Translations under genes and position numbers: made by a program
Assembly (NCBI GenBank): GCA_018398575.1
Contig: JAGTXZ010000018.1
Span: forward strand, 3,348,001 to 3,412,000
Reading direction: 5' to 3'
Source of the DNA: Ampelomyces quisqualis
Taxonomy: Eukaryota; Ascomycota; Dothideomycetes; Pleosporales; Phaeosphaeriaceae
DNA length: 64,000 bases
Notes under the pieces: model-generated
What the model was told of the DNA's origin: nothing
What the model saw: the letters and a program-made list of their open reading frames with translations, nothing else
The model's database searches: none
Shown here: positions 21,801 through 34,000 of the stretch, in pieces
Numbering within the stretch: position 1 is the stretch's first letter
Layout of the letters: every line of letters starts with the position of its first letter

Positions 21801-23560
21801 ATAGCGTTAAGGCAATAGCAACAAGCTATAGCCCTAATTAGAAGATTTCTAAGAGCAGACTAGTAATAACCTAAAAGGTTACGCAGTTACAAAGCCTAGC
21901 GCACAGCGTTAAAGTAATAGCTAGAAGCTACAGCCCTAATTAGAAGATCTCTAAGAGTAGACTAGTAATAGCCTAAAGAGTTACGCAGTTACAAGTAAGA
22001 GCTACAGCCTTAGAGAAGTTAGCTTATAAGAAACTTTCTAAGTCTTTCTTTAAAATCTATATATAAGTATAACAGAATAACTTAAAAGTAGTTACGTTAC
22101 GCACAGACGTTAAATCCTTAGCGCCTGCCTATTAAGGCGCTAGTAAACGCCTAAAACACTAGAAGCTTAACGCTTTAGGTAGCCTTTAGTTTAAGAACTA
22201 ATTGTATATCCTACTAGAGCTAGCTCTTAGAGCTAAGCTTCTTAAGCTATATTATTACAATCTACTTACTAGCTATTTTAGGTAGGCTAAAACGCTTAAG
22301 CTTGTAGCCTAATACTACTATTAGCCTAGACTTAAAAAAGAGCTTAAAGAGTAGATTAACTCTTACTTAGTGTGCTAAGGCACAAAGTTACTTAAGTAGC
22401 GCCCTACTAGTGTATTAAATACACTTCTTTAACCTTAGAGACTATAGCAAAACATTACAATAGATTTTGTTATAGGCCTACTACCTGCTAAGCGCTACAG
22501 CGTTATATATAACGCAATACTTGTTATAGTTAATAGGTATACTAAGATAGCTAAGTATATCTCTATATAAAAAACAGTTACTACCTTATAGTTAGTAAAT
22601 CTATTCTTAGAACACGTTGTATAATTCTTTAGATTGCCTAAAGGTATTGTATTAGATTAAAGAAGTGTCTTTACTTTACAATTTTAGGTAGACTTCTACT
22701 TTATAGTAGAAGCAAAACGCTAGCTTAGTACTACCTTTTACTTATAAACAAATAGGTAAATAGAATAGTAAAATTAGACTCTTAAGGAATACCTAAGAGC
22801 TTTTATAAGCAATTATTAAGAGGATTAGGTATACCTCTTGTTACTAGCAGAGTTTGTATATAATAATACTAAGCAGGCTACATTAGATATATCTCTATTT
22901 TTTACCTACTTTAGGTTTTACCTGTGCCTTAACTGCAAGCTAACAGCGCCTATTAAAGTTCTTAGCGTTAGAGAAAGGTTGCAAAAGCTTATGCAAACTT
23001 AAGACGCTTTAGCTAATTACTAGCATAAAACTTTATAATATTAGAAGCAATATTATAATAAGAAACACAGGCTTTAAGAGTTTAAACTAGGAGATATAAT
23101 TCTTTTGTCTACAAAGCATCTACGTCTGCACAGCGCTAGCAGAAAGCTGTTACTGCGCTAGATAGGCCTCTTTTTAGTTAATAAGTAAATTAGCTTATAA
23201 GCTTTTAGAATCTTACTCTTATTATACATAAAAATCTACTTTGTATTCTATATGTCCTTGCTCTAGCTATTTGTGCTAAGAGAAGAAGAAGAGTTAACCC
23301 TACCTAGGCCTATTAACCTAGACAACAGTAATAAGCTAGGGCAACGCTATAAGGTTAAAGCTATCTTAGTAAAGTAGCGTAACAAACGTTTAGTAAATTA
23401 CCTAGTTAAATAGAAAGGCTAGCTACTAGAATATAACAAATAGGTTAATTAAAAAGATATAGACAAGTTACTTATAGAGAAGTATAACTAGAGAGAAGAT
23501 TAATTACTATACGATTAATATACAAAAAAAAAGAGAAAAGAAAACAAAAAACAAAGGAAA
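18900..23560 (+). pseudogene. Gypsy 1 gag-pol relic
   Basis: Readable through stops. A gag-like stretch is FKGKRIRKY near 18,950. The zinc-knuckle at about 19,585-19,625 has its Cys/His changed to Tyr (CYYYSKIGY). The reverse transcriptase starts at about 20,441, where PVRAPILFIPKKNK precedes a region with FTKLNLKNTYY, MPFKLTNAPTTF and YLDSILIFS (about 20,790). The integrase keeps its DDE residues: IDFVIGL near 22,463, VLD near 22,654, and NR-IE near 22,760. A chromodomain is readable at 23,370-23,480 (NYLVK-KG-LLEYNK). Nearly every expected Trp is TAG. Not functional. Confidence 0.88.
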
Positions 23561-23725
23561 CTAAAGGCGCCTAACTAGTGCACTGCTAGCGCCCTAACAG
23601 CGCAACCTAGCACAACTACTAGCTTAGCCTAAGAACTTACTATTATTCTTATTAGCCTTATAGAAGCTTAGAAAGCCTAGTAAATTATTACTAAGCTTTC
23701 TAGCTCTATTCTCTTTCTGCTTTTC

Positions 23726-24340
23726 TTAGGTAATAGTATTACCTAACTCTAATAGGAACTTATACCTTGCTATTACTGTCTTAGCGCGCACTAGGCAATC
23801 TAGCGTATCTAAGCCCTTAACGCGCTTAGATATAGGCTCCTTAGCAGAACTAGCTAAAGCTAGGCGCTTCTTAGGCTTAGGCTTAGGTTTAGCCTTAGCC
23901 TTAGCCTTAGCCTTAGCCTTAGCCTTACTCTTATCCTTCTTCTTAGAAAGAGGCACAGAGCTAAGGCTTTCTAAAAGAGAGGTTTTATCTCTATTTCTAC
24001 TCTTACTACTACTACTATTCTTAGACCTAGGCTTAGACCTAGTAGAAGACTCTTCTTTTTCTAGATTTAGGTTAGAATTAGACTACGCGTTAGCCTTGCT
24101 AAGAGAAGAAAAGTTAGCTTAGACGCTATTAGAACGCTAGCGCAGCAACTGTAAGGAATAGGAAAAATAACTTACCTAAGCCTATAGCAGGTTAAGAATA
24201 CTTTTTACTATAGTAGATAGGTAGTTAGTTACTTTAACCTGCAGAATCTAGATCTTGTTACTTTTGGGCTAATAACAACTCCTATACTTAACCTTTGTGC
24301 GCAAGAAAAGCTCTACTAAGCTAGTTTACTAGCGCAGCGC
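23726..24340 (-). pseudogene. Gypsy 1 antisense accessory reading frame, Lys/Ala/Pro-rich
   Basis: Lies between the chromodomain end and the right LTR, on the strand opposite to gag-pol. The last 76 codons (23,726-23,956) are open. They contain KAKAKAKAKAKAKPKPKPKK, encoded by a tandem hexamer (GCCTTA on +), then SKRVKGLDTLDCLVRAKTVI. Upstream the same frame stays readable through RIP-type stops (Ser/Arg/Lys-rich). No domain recognised; the basic stretch would suit nucleic-acid binding or nuclear import, which is inference. Confidence 0.5.
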
Positions 24341-24981
24341 TATCTCTTATATAGTAACTATAGTAGAGTTAGAGTTCTTCTTAGTAGTAAGACGCTACTA
24401 CTACTAGTATATAGTATTCTAGCTCTTAATAAAATTAGCAAGAACTTTAGAATAGAGCTTCTTCTTGCCCTAGCAAGAGCTGCAGCGCAGGCTACTAACT
24501 ATAAAGTTATAACAGGTACTAGTAAGCCTTAGGCTCTTAGCGTAACAGAGGTAAATTAAAATTACTAACTTAATATTAAGAACACTACTATAGTAGGTAA
24601 TAGGCGTAGCCTAAGCGCTAGGTTAGTAATATTATAATACTAGCGTTACACTACTTACAAAAATAGTAAGAGTAGAAGGTAGTATAGGCGTAGTACTTAT
24701 AGTAATTAATATAGAGGTAATAGAGTTGTAATAGCGTAGAGCTAAGAGATAGTACAGTAGTAATAGTAATATAATTGTTACTAAAGAAGCAGAGAGAATT
24801 AGGTATATAAAGTTCTGCTATATTCTACTATTACTATAGCTACTAGCTATCTCTTAGATTTACTTAGAGTTTTAGCCTTAGCATAACAATAGCTCTTATA
24901 ACAACAACGTTAGGTATATACTTACAAGACCTAATGTTATATAAATTACTAGAATAGTAATTCTAGAAGAGAGGAAATAAT

Positions 24982-25263
24982 TGTAAGAATACTATAGCGT
25001 AGAGCTATTAGTTGCGCAGTAATGTGCCTGCACTACTATAACACTACTCTAGCTATTACACGCATAAAACGCGCACAGCTACTCTAGCGTCTTAATAGTA
25101 CTATACTAGTATAGACTTAGTATATTCTAGTTGTAAAAATACGCGTCTAGTTATAGCTACAAAAGGGTAGTTCTGCACTAAAGCTACAGAACAAGAATTA
25201 ACTTACTTCTATCTACACTACTATTGTTATCTTGTAACTTTGCTGCTATACAAACCTCTTACA
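24982..25263 (+). repeat. Gypsy 1 right LTR
   Basis: 282 bp, TGTAAGAATACTATAGCG to ACCTCTTACA, followed by the target duplication TACTT. Confidence 0.9.
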
Positions 25264-26201
25264 TACTTTAAGTTTTATACCTACTTTAAGAAAGATAAGG
25301 TTTAGAGACTTACTACTAGCCTTAAGCTACCTACTTGTTTTACTATAGATAAGCAAGGTGCTTATACGTGTATAGAGTTTCTAAAGAAGTTACTTATAGT
25401 GTTTCTATAGAAGGTAGCTTATCTAATCCCCCTAGTATATTTAATAACATATTTTAGCAAAAGCTAGCTCTAGTTATTACGCGTATATAATAGCGTTCTA
25501 GATTATATATAAGAGTATTAGAGTGCTTAGATAGAGTTTAACAGGTAGCTTATGCAGCTAGAAAAGCTAAAGGCGTATGCTTAAGCTATATTAGATAGCT
25601 TTAATAGAGATAATAAGCTAATATTTAGATTTATTAACAGCACTAAGGTACTTATTTACTGTCTAAGCAAGAAGTTACAGCAGCTATATTACTTAGGGTA
25701 TAAGAAGTAGTATACTATAAGCTACCTTATTATTGCGTTACTAAACAGGCTGCTAGAAGCAGTATATACTAGTAAGCTAGTAGCTAGTAGTAACATAGGC
25801 TTGTGTATTATAACAAGCGTTAGTAATAATCTCTATAAGATTATAGAGTACTAAGGCGTAGATAAGAAGCTTTACGTGTATAGAGACGCAGCTTTTAGTA
25901 GCTAGAAGCTAGTAATTAGAGCGTATAAGCGTCTACGCAGTAGAAACCTAACGCTATCTTAAAAGCAGATAAATTAGTAGTATTTAACTAAGAGAATTAT
26001 AGTAGAGATAGGTATAGGTAGCGTTAAGAGTAACTTTAAGCAGCTATACTATCTATATAGTATATAGAGTAGTAATTACCTAGTAGAATACTACTTTCTA
26101 GTATTAAGCTTTATATAGAACTGCTACACTTATATATATAGAGGAAACTAGCTTTCTAAGATATTCTACCTTACGCTACTAGATTTAGAGAAGTATATAG
26201 T

Positions 26202-26500
26202 TGTAACAACGCAGGTAGGTACAGCTATTAGAATCAAATTGGATACGTATTAGAGGCATATAGGAGTGCGTGTTGTATCAGAGATTCTAGATTAGCTATA
26301 CACCTATAGGTCTTGTACAGAAGAACAAGAGAAACTTGTCCTCTATCTATGCTATGGGCTTATATTTATAGTGGGCGTAGCAGCTAAGTTAGAGCGCTGT
26401 TAGAGCGCTTTTAGTCCTAATCTACTAGCTTCCTATATAATCTATTACTAAGCCTTTATAAGGTATTAGATGTAACATATGTTTGCATGTGCTTGTTACA
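26202..26500 (-). repeat. Gypsy 2 LTR (left in window, 3' LTR of the element)
   Basis: 299 bp with TGTAAC / GTTACA ends. Compared with 32,999-33,297 I count about 17 differences, all transitions, no indels. Confidence 0.92.
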
Positions 26501-26859
26501 TTACCCTCCTTCTTGAAATTAATAGTCTCTATTAATTAGGTCTGTATTAGTGTTGTTTTAGATACCTCTCTAAATTGTTGTAAACTCTTATTTACCTTAA
26601 GTTTATTTTAGAATAACGTAATGTAGCTGTTTGTTGTTGTTTTAATTAGCGCGCTAGCGCGTTTAACGTTCCTAACTTTACCTTAAGCTTTTTAAGCATA
26701 TATATAAGGCTAGCTCTCTAGTATACTACTTCTTTACACTCTCCCTCTTACGTTCGTATACCTAAAGCTATCTAAGCCTTGTCCTTTCTTAATTACTAGC
26801 TAACTGTATAGTAGATACATACAATACCTATTCCTGTCTCTTCTAGGGCTTATCTCTTA

Positions 26860-27525
26860 GCCTATTAGGTTGTTTACCTGCGGGCTGCAAAGGCTTTTGC
26901 CTGCAGCTATTTTAATATTAAGTTTGGATTCTATTTGGACGTGTCTAAGAAGTGTGCTTATTGCACACTCTTAAATAAGAAGTGTTGCCTAGTTTTCCTA
27001 TATACAGGCTAGGAGTATAATAGCCTCTCTAGGGCCCTTAACTGCAGGTTTGCTGCCTTAGGTAGTAATAAGTCTAATAAGGTAGTGTTAGAGCAGGAGG
27101 CTGCTATTAAGAAGGCAGCGTTTTAGTTAGCTGCTGTTGTGCAAGTAGGCACTGCACAGGTAGCTAACATAAATAACGCTAACTTATTAGTTAGCGCTTA
27201 TTACTAGAGGGAGGAGCTAGCTAAGGAGGTTAGGGCAATAGCCAAGGAGGTTAGGTCGCTTAGGAAGAGCACGGCAGAGTTAACTAGTGTAGTCGCTTAG
27301 CTAGTAGATGTTATAATAGCATTAAGGGCCAATTAGTTAGCAGAGTAGAAGGAGGCGTAGAAGGCAGCGCAAGAGGCTAGTACTTGCAGCAAGTAGAGCT
27401 AGAACAGAGAACTACTAGGTAGTGCGTTAGTGTCTGCACCTAGGGATTTAGACAATTAAGAACGTCCTACTAGTAGCAACAACAGTCTGCTATTAGATCT
27501 AATAGAAGAGTAAGACTCCTATTGT
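26860..27525 (+). pseudogene. Gypsy 2 antisense accessory reading frame, Cys-rich plus coiled coil
   Basis: Reads on the + strand, opposite to gag-pol, between the integrase/chromodomain and the 3' LTR. The frame gives DVSKKCAYCTLLNKKCC (zinc-cluster-like CxxC...CC), then an Ala/Glu/Lys-rich heptad-like region (REELAKEVRAIAKEVRSLRK, STAELTSVVA-LVDVI), then an acidic end. Stops are TAG at likely Trp/Arg/Gln positions. Family not recognised. Confidence 0.55.
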
Positions 27526-27689
27526 TAATAGCTGTTACTTACTAGTGTAGTAGTTGCAATATTAAGTTTAATTTCCCTAATATAATTATCTTGCAATACT
27601 GTAAGATCTTTAACTTCTTTTTCTTATACTGTAATCTATTTAGCTAACGCTTGTAGAGGTCTTAGCTGTTTTAGATAGCGTTTATAGAA

Positions 27690-30600
27690 CGCTTACAACA
27701 TATATAAAGCGCCTATAAAGTTTAAGGTATTGTACTAGGTAGAGTTAGGATTATAGCCTACCTATTTTACACAATACTTTAGGATAGAGCAGTATAGCTT
27801 GCTGGCTAGGATCTCTTTAACTTTCTATTCTTTAACGCCTTAAATTAGGATGCTAGATAGGTTTAGGCTTAGCTAACTAGGCAGGGGGTTGTTAGGGTCC
27901 TTACAGAGGACATCTAGAGCAAATACGTTATAGATCTTAGATTCTTTAGGTAGCTTTAGTTAAAATAAATAGCCAACTTGTTCTAAGACTTTAAAAGGGC
28001 CTTCTTACAATTTAGCAAGTTTGCGACTTAGGCAGGTAACAGATAGGTTTTAGGTTAAGAGGTAAACCTTGTTACCTACTGCCTAATTAACAGGTTAACA
28101 ATATTTGTTTACCTTAGTAGCTATTTGTTACTACGCCTTCTCTATATTGTCTTTAACTATACGCTAGGCTTTATGTATACAGGTAGCTAAGCTTAAGGCA
28201 TCCTTAACGTTTATATCTTTGTGTTTCAAAGAGGATAATACCTAATTCTAGCTCTATTGTAGTTTAGATCTAAACAGGAGCTAGTATAGTGCTATACTAA
28301 TTGCGGAGTGCAGCAGTGTAGCTTAAGCTTAATTAATTATTAGTAAGAGGTTACTCTAGTTGTCCTAGTAGTAGGATACAAAGGGCCTTAATTGTTAATT
28401 AATATACTTGTTTATAATCTTAGTTTGTCTATTAGTTTGTTTATAGTAGGCTGTAAAAAGCTTAATTTGCACGCCTAGGATCTTGCAGAACTTAGACTAG
28501 AATTAGAACATAAACTAGGGGCTGCAGTTAAACACTATGCTTTTAGGCGTATAGCTAAATTAGTATACCTATTAGATAAACAAATAAGCTATTTCCTAGG
28601 CGTTAATAGTCTTGTAACACAGAATAGAGATAGCTTGCTTTAATAGGCAATTAATAATAACTATAATTTGATTATAGCTATACTAATTAGTTAGGAATGT
28701 CTTAAAATCTATACACAAATGCTGCATAGGCCTGTTAGGAATTGGTAACAGATAGAGGAACCCTTAGGATTAGAGCTGTCTTAGATAGGATCTTTAACAA
28801 GAAATGCAGTTTTGTATATAGCGTTTGCATGTAGCCTCTATGCCTTTCTAGTAGTATTGCTAAGCCAGAAGCTAATACGTTTTTGTAGCGCTTAGGTAGG
28901 CAGTAGATACCTAATTATAAGCTTCTCTAATTAGTTAGGTATATAAAGGAGAATCTCTAGGTACACATAGGCGTAAGTAATACAGTAGTAGTTCTTCTTA
29001 GATATAATACAGCTATGGTAGCGTAAGGCGTTCTTCCTTAAAGGAGCAGTAATTCTTTGCTAACAGAGCTTTAATTAGTTCTAATAAGTTAAGATTTAAG
29101 AGGGCACTAATAGATTAGACTGAAATAGCTAAAACATTAATTTCTAGCTGGTTACAGACGTAGTTTTAAGCTAGTTTAGAGTTAACTAGAGGGTTTAGGC
29201 GTTTAGGTCCTAGAAGTACACAGGATCTGTTGTCTTGTTAGGCAGCCTTAACCTTGCTAACGTCTTGTTTCCTTTAGCTTAGAATATTAGCTTGCTTGTT
29301 AAGCTTGCTAGGCGTGTACTTAATGCAGAAATTAAAAGGGGCAATAATCTCTACCTATTGTGCTTAACGTGCATTAAGAACCTTAGTAGTTATAAAGTAT
29401 TCTAAGGAGTAGTAATCTAAATATACCTAGATTTAACTCTATATAGAGGTAAGTTTGGCTCTCTACTTCTTAAACGCTTTTAGAATAGCAAAAAGTTCTT
29501 TGTTGTGTATTTTCTAATTAAGCTTAGCCCTAGATAGGGCGTAACTATAGAAGGCTATAGGATACTACTTGTTGTTAGGGTGCTTCTAAGAGAGTACTTC
29601 TGCTATTACTCTATCTGACGCGTTAGTTTCTAACTTTGTGTTATACTTAGGATAGAAATAAGATAGCGTAGGAATAGCTAGAAGTAAGGCTTTAATCTAA
29701 TCAAAAGCTTATTAGCAGTCTGTAGTCTATTTAAATAGTGTAGAAGGACTTTAAAGCTTTAGGATCAGTTTAGCTACACAGGAGAAATCCTTGATAAACT
29801 GTTAATAGAAACTAGCGAAACTAAGAAATAACTTAACGCTAGTAACTGTAGTAGGTTTAGCCTAGTTTTAGAGTGCTTTTACCTTGTTAGGGTTAACTTT
29901 AGTGCCCTAGTTTGTTAAAACGTAGCCTAGATACTTTGTGCAGGTTATATAGAATTTACTCTTCTAAATATCTACTTAGAGTCCTGTAGTATGTAGGCGC
30001 TCTAAGACCTTTTAGACGTGTTCCTAATGTAAGTTTATATCCTCTAAGTAGATTAGGATGTTGTTAAGATACGCAATGCAGAAATTGTTAAGATAATTAA
30101 TTAGTATATTGTTTATATAGCGCTAATACGTTGCTAGCCTATTACATAAGCCAAAAGAGAGAACCTTACACTTGTATGTACTGTAACAGGTCCAAAAGGT
30201 AGTATACTCTTTAGAGTTAGGATCTATACAAATTTTGTTAAAGGCAGCCTAGATGTTAAACTTAGTAAAGATCTTAGCTTTAGAGGGACGTAATAGCAGC
30301 TTATTAATGCAAAGAATTAGATAGACGTCCTTGCGCGTAAGGGCGTTAATCTTCTAGTAGTCTACACAGATACGTATATCTCTATTTGGTTTACGTACAC
30401 AGAGAATAGGTAAAGCAAAAGAGCTTTGGCTAGCCTTAATAAAACTCTTCTAAAGGTGTTCCTAGACGTAGGCCTTGGTAGCTTTAAGCTCCTCCTGATT
30501 CTGCTTGTATAGGAGACTAAACGCATTTAGTAATAGTTCTTTAAGGACAATCTTGTAATTATACAGACAGTAAGGAGGCAATTAATTAGCTGCTAACTTG

Positions 30601-32350
30601 CTAAATACATCTTAATACTAAGAGTAGCAGGCAGGTAATCTCTTATCTAATTAGCTTTAATTGTCTGCGTTGTCCTTGGAGGCAAGAATCCTGTTAATCT
30701 TATAGAGGCTTGTTGTAAAAAACTTGTTCTAGGGCTTTTTTATAATAAAGTAAAATGTATTAGTAGAAATAAGAGCTATGCGGGTGCTTAGAGGGGATTC
30801 AGACTCTAAGCGGGTTTGCTTAGTTAGGGTATAAGGAATCTCTAAGATTTTTTAGGCTAATAGAAGCTTTAAGCATCTCTTAATATAATAAATAGAAGAA
30901 GAGGAACAGTAAAGACTGTTTCAGATACAATAGTCTTCTTTCTTCTATAGAGCGTTGCGTTGTTACACATTAAGATAGACAGTAGCTAGCACTGTAGCTT
31001 AATGTAGAATAGTAGGAATAGGGGGTAAAGGATTATATAAACAGGGGTACTTAGATAGCTAAATAAACTGTAACCTATCTGTGTCTAATTGAATCTTAAA
31101 TTGTCTTAACTATTAGAGGCTAAGTATATAATTCTAAGACCTAAGATTAAGGATAAGAAATAGACAGTTTAAAATCTTTTAGCTATTAATATTTAAGTGT
31201 AGTTAAATATATTAAGTAACTAAAGAAGTAATCTAATCCTTAAAGCTGCGTACCTAAACCTAGAAGGGGAGCTTTTAGATAGGTTGCTGTAAGGCTTTAG
31301 AAACAAATAATATAATTTGCAAATTCAAGAATAAGAAACCTTAGGCACTAGTGTTAACAAGAGTATTAAGGCGTAAGCTAAGGCCTTAGTTGTAAAGAAG
31401 CGTAGGTATAAGGAAATAGAGACTGTAAAACAAATAAGAAAGGTTAAGGTAGGATAGATTGTAACAGCTTAGGCCTAGAGAGAAGTATCCTTCTAGGCGC
31501 TTCTATTTCCTGTACAATACACCTCTTGATTAGGTTACTCTTAAGCATCTTTATACTTATCTACTTCTACAGCTTTAATCTAACGTACACAAGGCTTTGT
31601 GTAGTTACTAGAGTAATGTCCTAGCTTACTGCAATTATAACAACTACTAGAGGTCTTCTATTATTTTAGCTTAGGGGTTTTTGTAGAAAGACGCACTGTT
31701 GTAGATTAATAGGCTAGCGCAGAATTTGTTAGAGCGTTAGTAGTAGTAGTCTAATTTGGCTCTAAATTCTGTTGTAGGGCTAACTTAATTAGTAACTTAG
31801 CAGCAGCTAGTGTTATACTTAGTGTAGAGTTGTTCTTCTGCTTTATATTGTATGTAGTAAGGTGTTCTACTATCTGATTAAATAAGTTCTTCTATTAGTG
31901 CCTAAATCCTAGGTTAGGGGCTTGCAACCCTAGCGTAATCTTAGTCTATAAGTAGTAAAACTACTCTAAAGGGGGTACTTGTCCCTTAACTGCAGAACTT
32001 AAAAACCTAGCTTTAAACAAGGAGAACGTTTCTTCCTTTATTATCTGTAATTAATTAAACGCTGTACAGCTTTTAGCTACCTTATTGCCTGTAATAAAAT
32101 AGGACTTAAGTAGCTTAACTATTTGCTTAGCGTTCTAGAATTGCTCTTGATTAGTAACTAATAAATATTGTGGCTTAAGATAGCCCTTAGCTAATCTTGT
32201 AGTGTAGCCCTATACTAAGGCTATGCGTTGTCTTTTAGTCTAATAGTAATCTAAGTTAATTTTAAGTTAATCTTAGATTAAGGCCTGCTATTAGCAGAAG
32301 GTAAGATCTTTTCTATTGCTAAGATTGTCTATATTAGGCGTTTTCTCAGA
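27690..32350 (-). pseudogene. Gypsy 2 gag-pol relic
   Basis: On the - strand, 31,600-31,650 encodes a CCHC zinc-knuckle (SSCYNCSKLGHYSSN, last Cys changed to Tyr). Reverse transcriptase is readable at about 30,600-29,800 with AYLNNILIYLED at 30,050-30,075 (canonical YLDD, both Asp now Asn). FYITCTKYLGYVL and LFLSFASFY-QFIKDFS follow. The integrase is spread over about 28,950-28,100. A chromodomain at 27,835-27,690 reads VKEILASKL...LKY.VK-VGYNPNST-YN. Heavy TAG/TAA load; dead. Confidence 0.87.
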
Positions 32351-32998
32351 TTGTTAAAGTTAGCAAGAGCTCTTATAGCAATGTAAGTACTTAGATGTAG
32401 AGCTGTTAGATAAACAGCAGGGTGCAGAATTGTTTTAGGGTGATTTGGTAGTAGGTAGGGGCTTGTCTAGTCCTACTAACAGAGTTAGTCCTTTCTTAAG
32501 GGAATTAATTTCTGCTAGAGCCTGTTTCAAATCTTGTTGTAATTGATTAACCTCTATTTAAGCAAGGGTTAGATTTAGTGCAGCTCTAGGCTAAGGGGGT
32601 TCTTTAGTGTCTGTCTTTTTTGCTTTAGCACTCTGTTACTAGGTTGTTATAGTTGATACAGAGTCGTCTTAGAGGAAGGCTCCTAGGGTTAGTTCTTTAG
32701 GGGGAGTTATCAGCGTTGCCTCTAATACTCCTAGGTTATTAATAGTCTCTAAGTTTCTATTGTAGCGCTAAACGCAACTTTTCTAAAGTAATCCTAACTG
32801 TTGTGTTAATAGGAAGATCTAAACCTAAAGGCTTTAGCTGTTAGGAGATCTAAGGGATCCTAACTGTGTTTGATAGATTTAAGGTTGCAAACAGATCTAA
32901 TTTAGATAGGGTTCTAGACGTTTTAACGCAATCTTTTTAAAAGTAAATTGCAATATTATATAAATGCTATTACTAGCAGGATAAAGTTTCTCTTGTAA

Positions 32999-33297
32999 TG
33001 TAACAACGCAGGTAGGTACAGCTATTAGAATTAAATTAGATACGTATTAGAGGCATATAGGAGTACGTGTTGTATTAGAGATTCTAGATTAGCTATATAC
33101 CTATAGGTCTTGTACAGAAGGACAAGAGAAACTTGTCCTCTATCTATGCTATGGGCTCATATTTATAGTGGGCGTAGCAGCTGAGTTAGAGCGCTGTTGA
33201 AGCGCTTTCGGTCCTAATCTGCTAGCTCCCTACATAATCTGTTACTAAGCCTTTATAAGGTATTAGATGTAACATGTGTTTGCATGTGCTTGTTACA
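32999..33297 (-). repeat. Gypsy 2 LTR (right in window, 5' LTR of the element)
   Basis: 299 bp. Its right half (about 33,150-33,250) still contains TCA, TGA, TTCGG and CCC that are mutated in the partner, so damage differs between the two copies. Confidence 0.92.
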
Positions 33298-33307
33298 ATA
33301 GTATGCT

Positions 33308-33721
33308 AGTAAATAGATAGAAAGTATACTCTATTAGGTACTAGCTAGGTAGAAGTTAAATTACTTATAGGTTAGGTATAGATTAGAGTTCTAATTGTTA
33401 AATTTGTAACCTAACTTCTACTCTTCTATTTTACGCTAGTTGTAGGTAGAGGTAGAGGTAGGGTTGCACAGACTCTAGGTAGGAGTTAGAGTAGGTTTAG
33501 CCTATTGAAAACTGTATTAAAAACCTGTAATAACTTGAATAAATGCTAAATTTTTTTTTAGAGTACTTCTATTACGTTATAACCTAACCCTAACCTACTT
33601 TTAATTAATCTTAACCTCTACCTCTACCTACTTTAGCGTAAAAAGATTAGGTAGAAGAGTAGAGTAGAGTTAGAGTCTTACGTAAAGCTACTCTAACTCT
33701 ACTTAACCTCTACCTATTTAC
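33308..33721. mobile_element. hAT-end-related MITE 1
   Basis: About 414 bp, starting TAGTAAATAGATAG and ending CTACCTATTTAC, i.e. imperfect inverted termini. Contains TAGGTAGAG / CTCTACCT subterminal tracts and an internal CTTACGTAA motif shared with 35,604-36,061. No coding capacity. Its right end abuts the CGTTAGGAAAA end of the next element. Confidence 0.6.
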
Positions 33722-34000
33722 GTTAGGAAAAATTAAGATTTGTCTGGTTAGCCTGGTTGCAGCGACCCGCAGCTGCCTAACAGTAATACTATCTACTAGA
33801 CAATTCGCTAAAGTTACTCTACTTACTTCTAGTTGCTAGCAACCTAACAGTAACCTAATAGTAAGTTACCTGTATTACTTGTATTACTAGTGTTACTAGT
33901 GTTGCTAGTGTTGCTAGTATTACTAGTGTTGCTAGATTTAATAGTTAAAGACTATTAAGTACTACAGCACTAGCAGAACTATATACTATAGCTAGCTATC
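33721..34000 (-). mobile_element. RIP-damaged end of a CGTCAGG-type transposon
   Basis: CGTTAGGAAAA at 33,721 is the damaged form of the TIR CGTCAGGAAAA found intact at 55,266 and (inverted) 56,092-56,102. The next 120 bp align to the reverse complement of 55,980-56,102, with most differences C-to-T or G-to-A. At 33,865-33,935 a 9-bp repeat (TTACTAGTG / TTGCTAGTG) is the damaged form of the GGCGACACT array. The other end was not found, so the element size is unknown. Confidence 0.7.

Larger units (their letters stand above)
18270..25263 (+). mobile_element. Gypsy 1: complete chromovirus-type Ty3/Gypsy retrotransposon, RIP-saturated
   Basis: 6,994 bp. LTRs of equal length (282 bp) begin TGTAAG and end CTTACA (left copy CTTATA). 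Both sides carry the 5-bp target duplication TACTT (18,265-18,269 and 25,264-25,268). The order gag, reverse transcriptase, RNase H, integrase, chromodomain shows a Ty3/Gypsy chromovirus. It is inserted in the Harbinger-type transposase. Confidence 0.92.
18019..26201 (+). pseudogene. PIF/Harbinger-type (DDE_4) transposase, RIP-damaged and split by Gypsy 1
   Basis: Two parts joined across the Gypsy 1 insertion: 18,019-18,269 and 25,269-26,201. Removing one TSD gives a continuous frame (SSFLEKYFKFYTYFKKDKV) interrupted only by TAG/TAA. The second part reads FINSTKVLIY, then QQLYYLGYKK and ALLNRLLEAV, matching the fungal DDE_4 pattern 'F.DGT..P...P...Q...YSGYK....ISY..IALPNGLPEAV'. VDKKLYVYRDAAFSS then covers the second catalytic Asp, and KRIIVEIGIGSVKSNFK the Glu region. 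The end (EKYI) is cut by Gypsy 2; beyond that element the frame closes within a few codons (near 33,306). Total about 390 codons. Pseudogene. Confidence 0.7.
26202..33297 (-). mobile_element. Gypsy 2: complete chromovirus-type Ty3/Gypsy retrotransposon, RIP-damaged
   Basis: 7,096 bp on the - strand. LTRs of 299 bp each (TGTAAC...GTTACA). Perfect target duplication ATAGT at 26,197-26,201 and 33,298-33,302. It lies at the 3' end of the Harbinger-type transposase frame. Confidence 0.92.
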
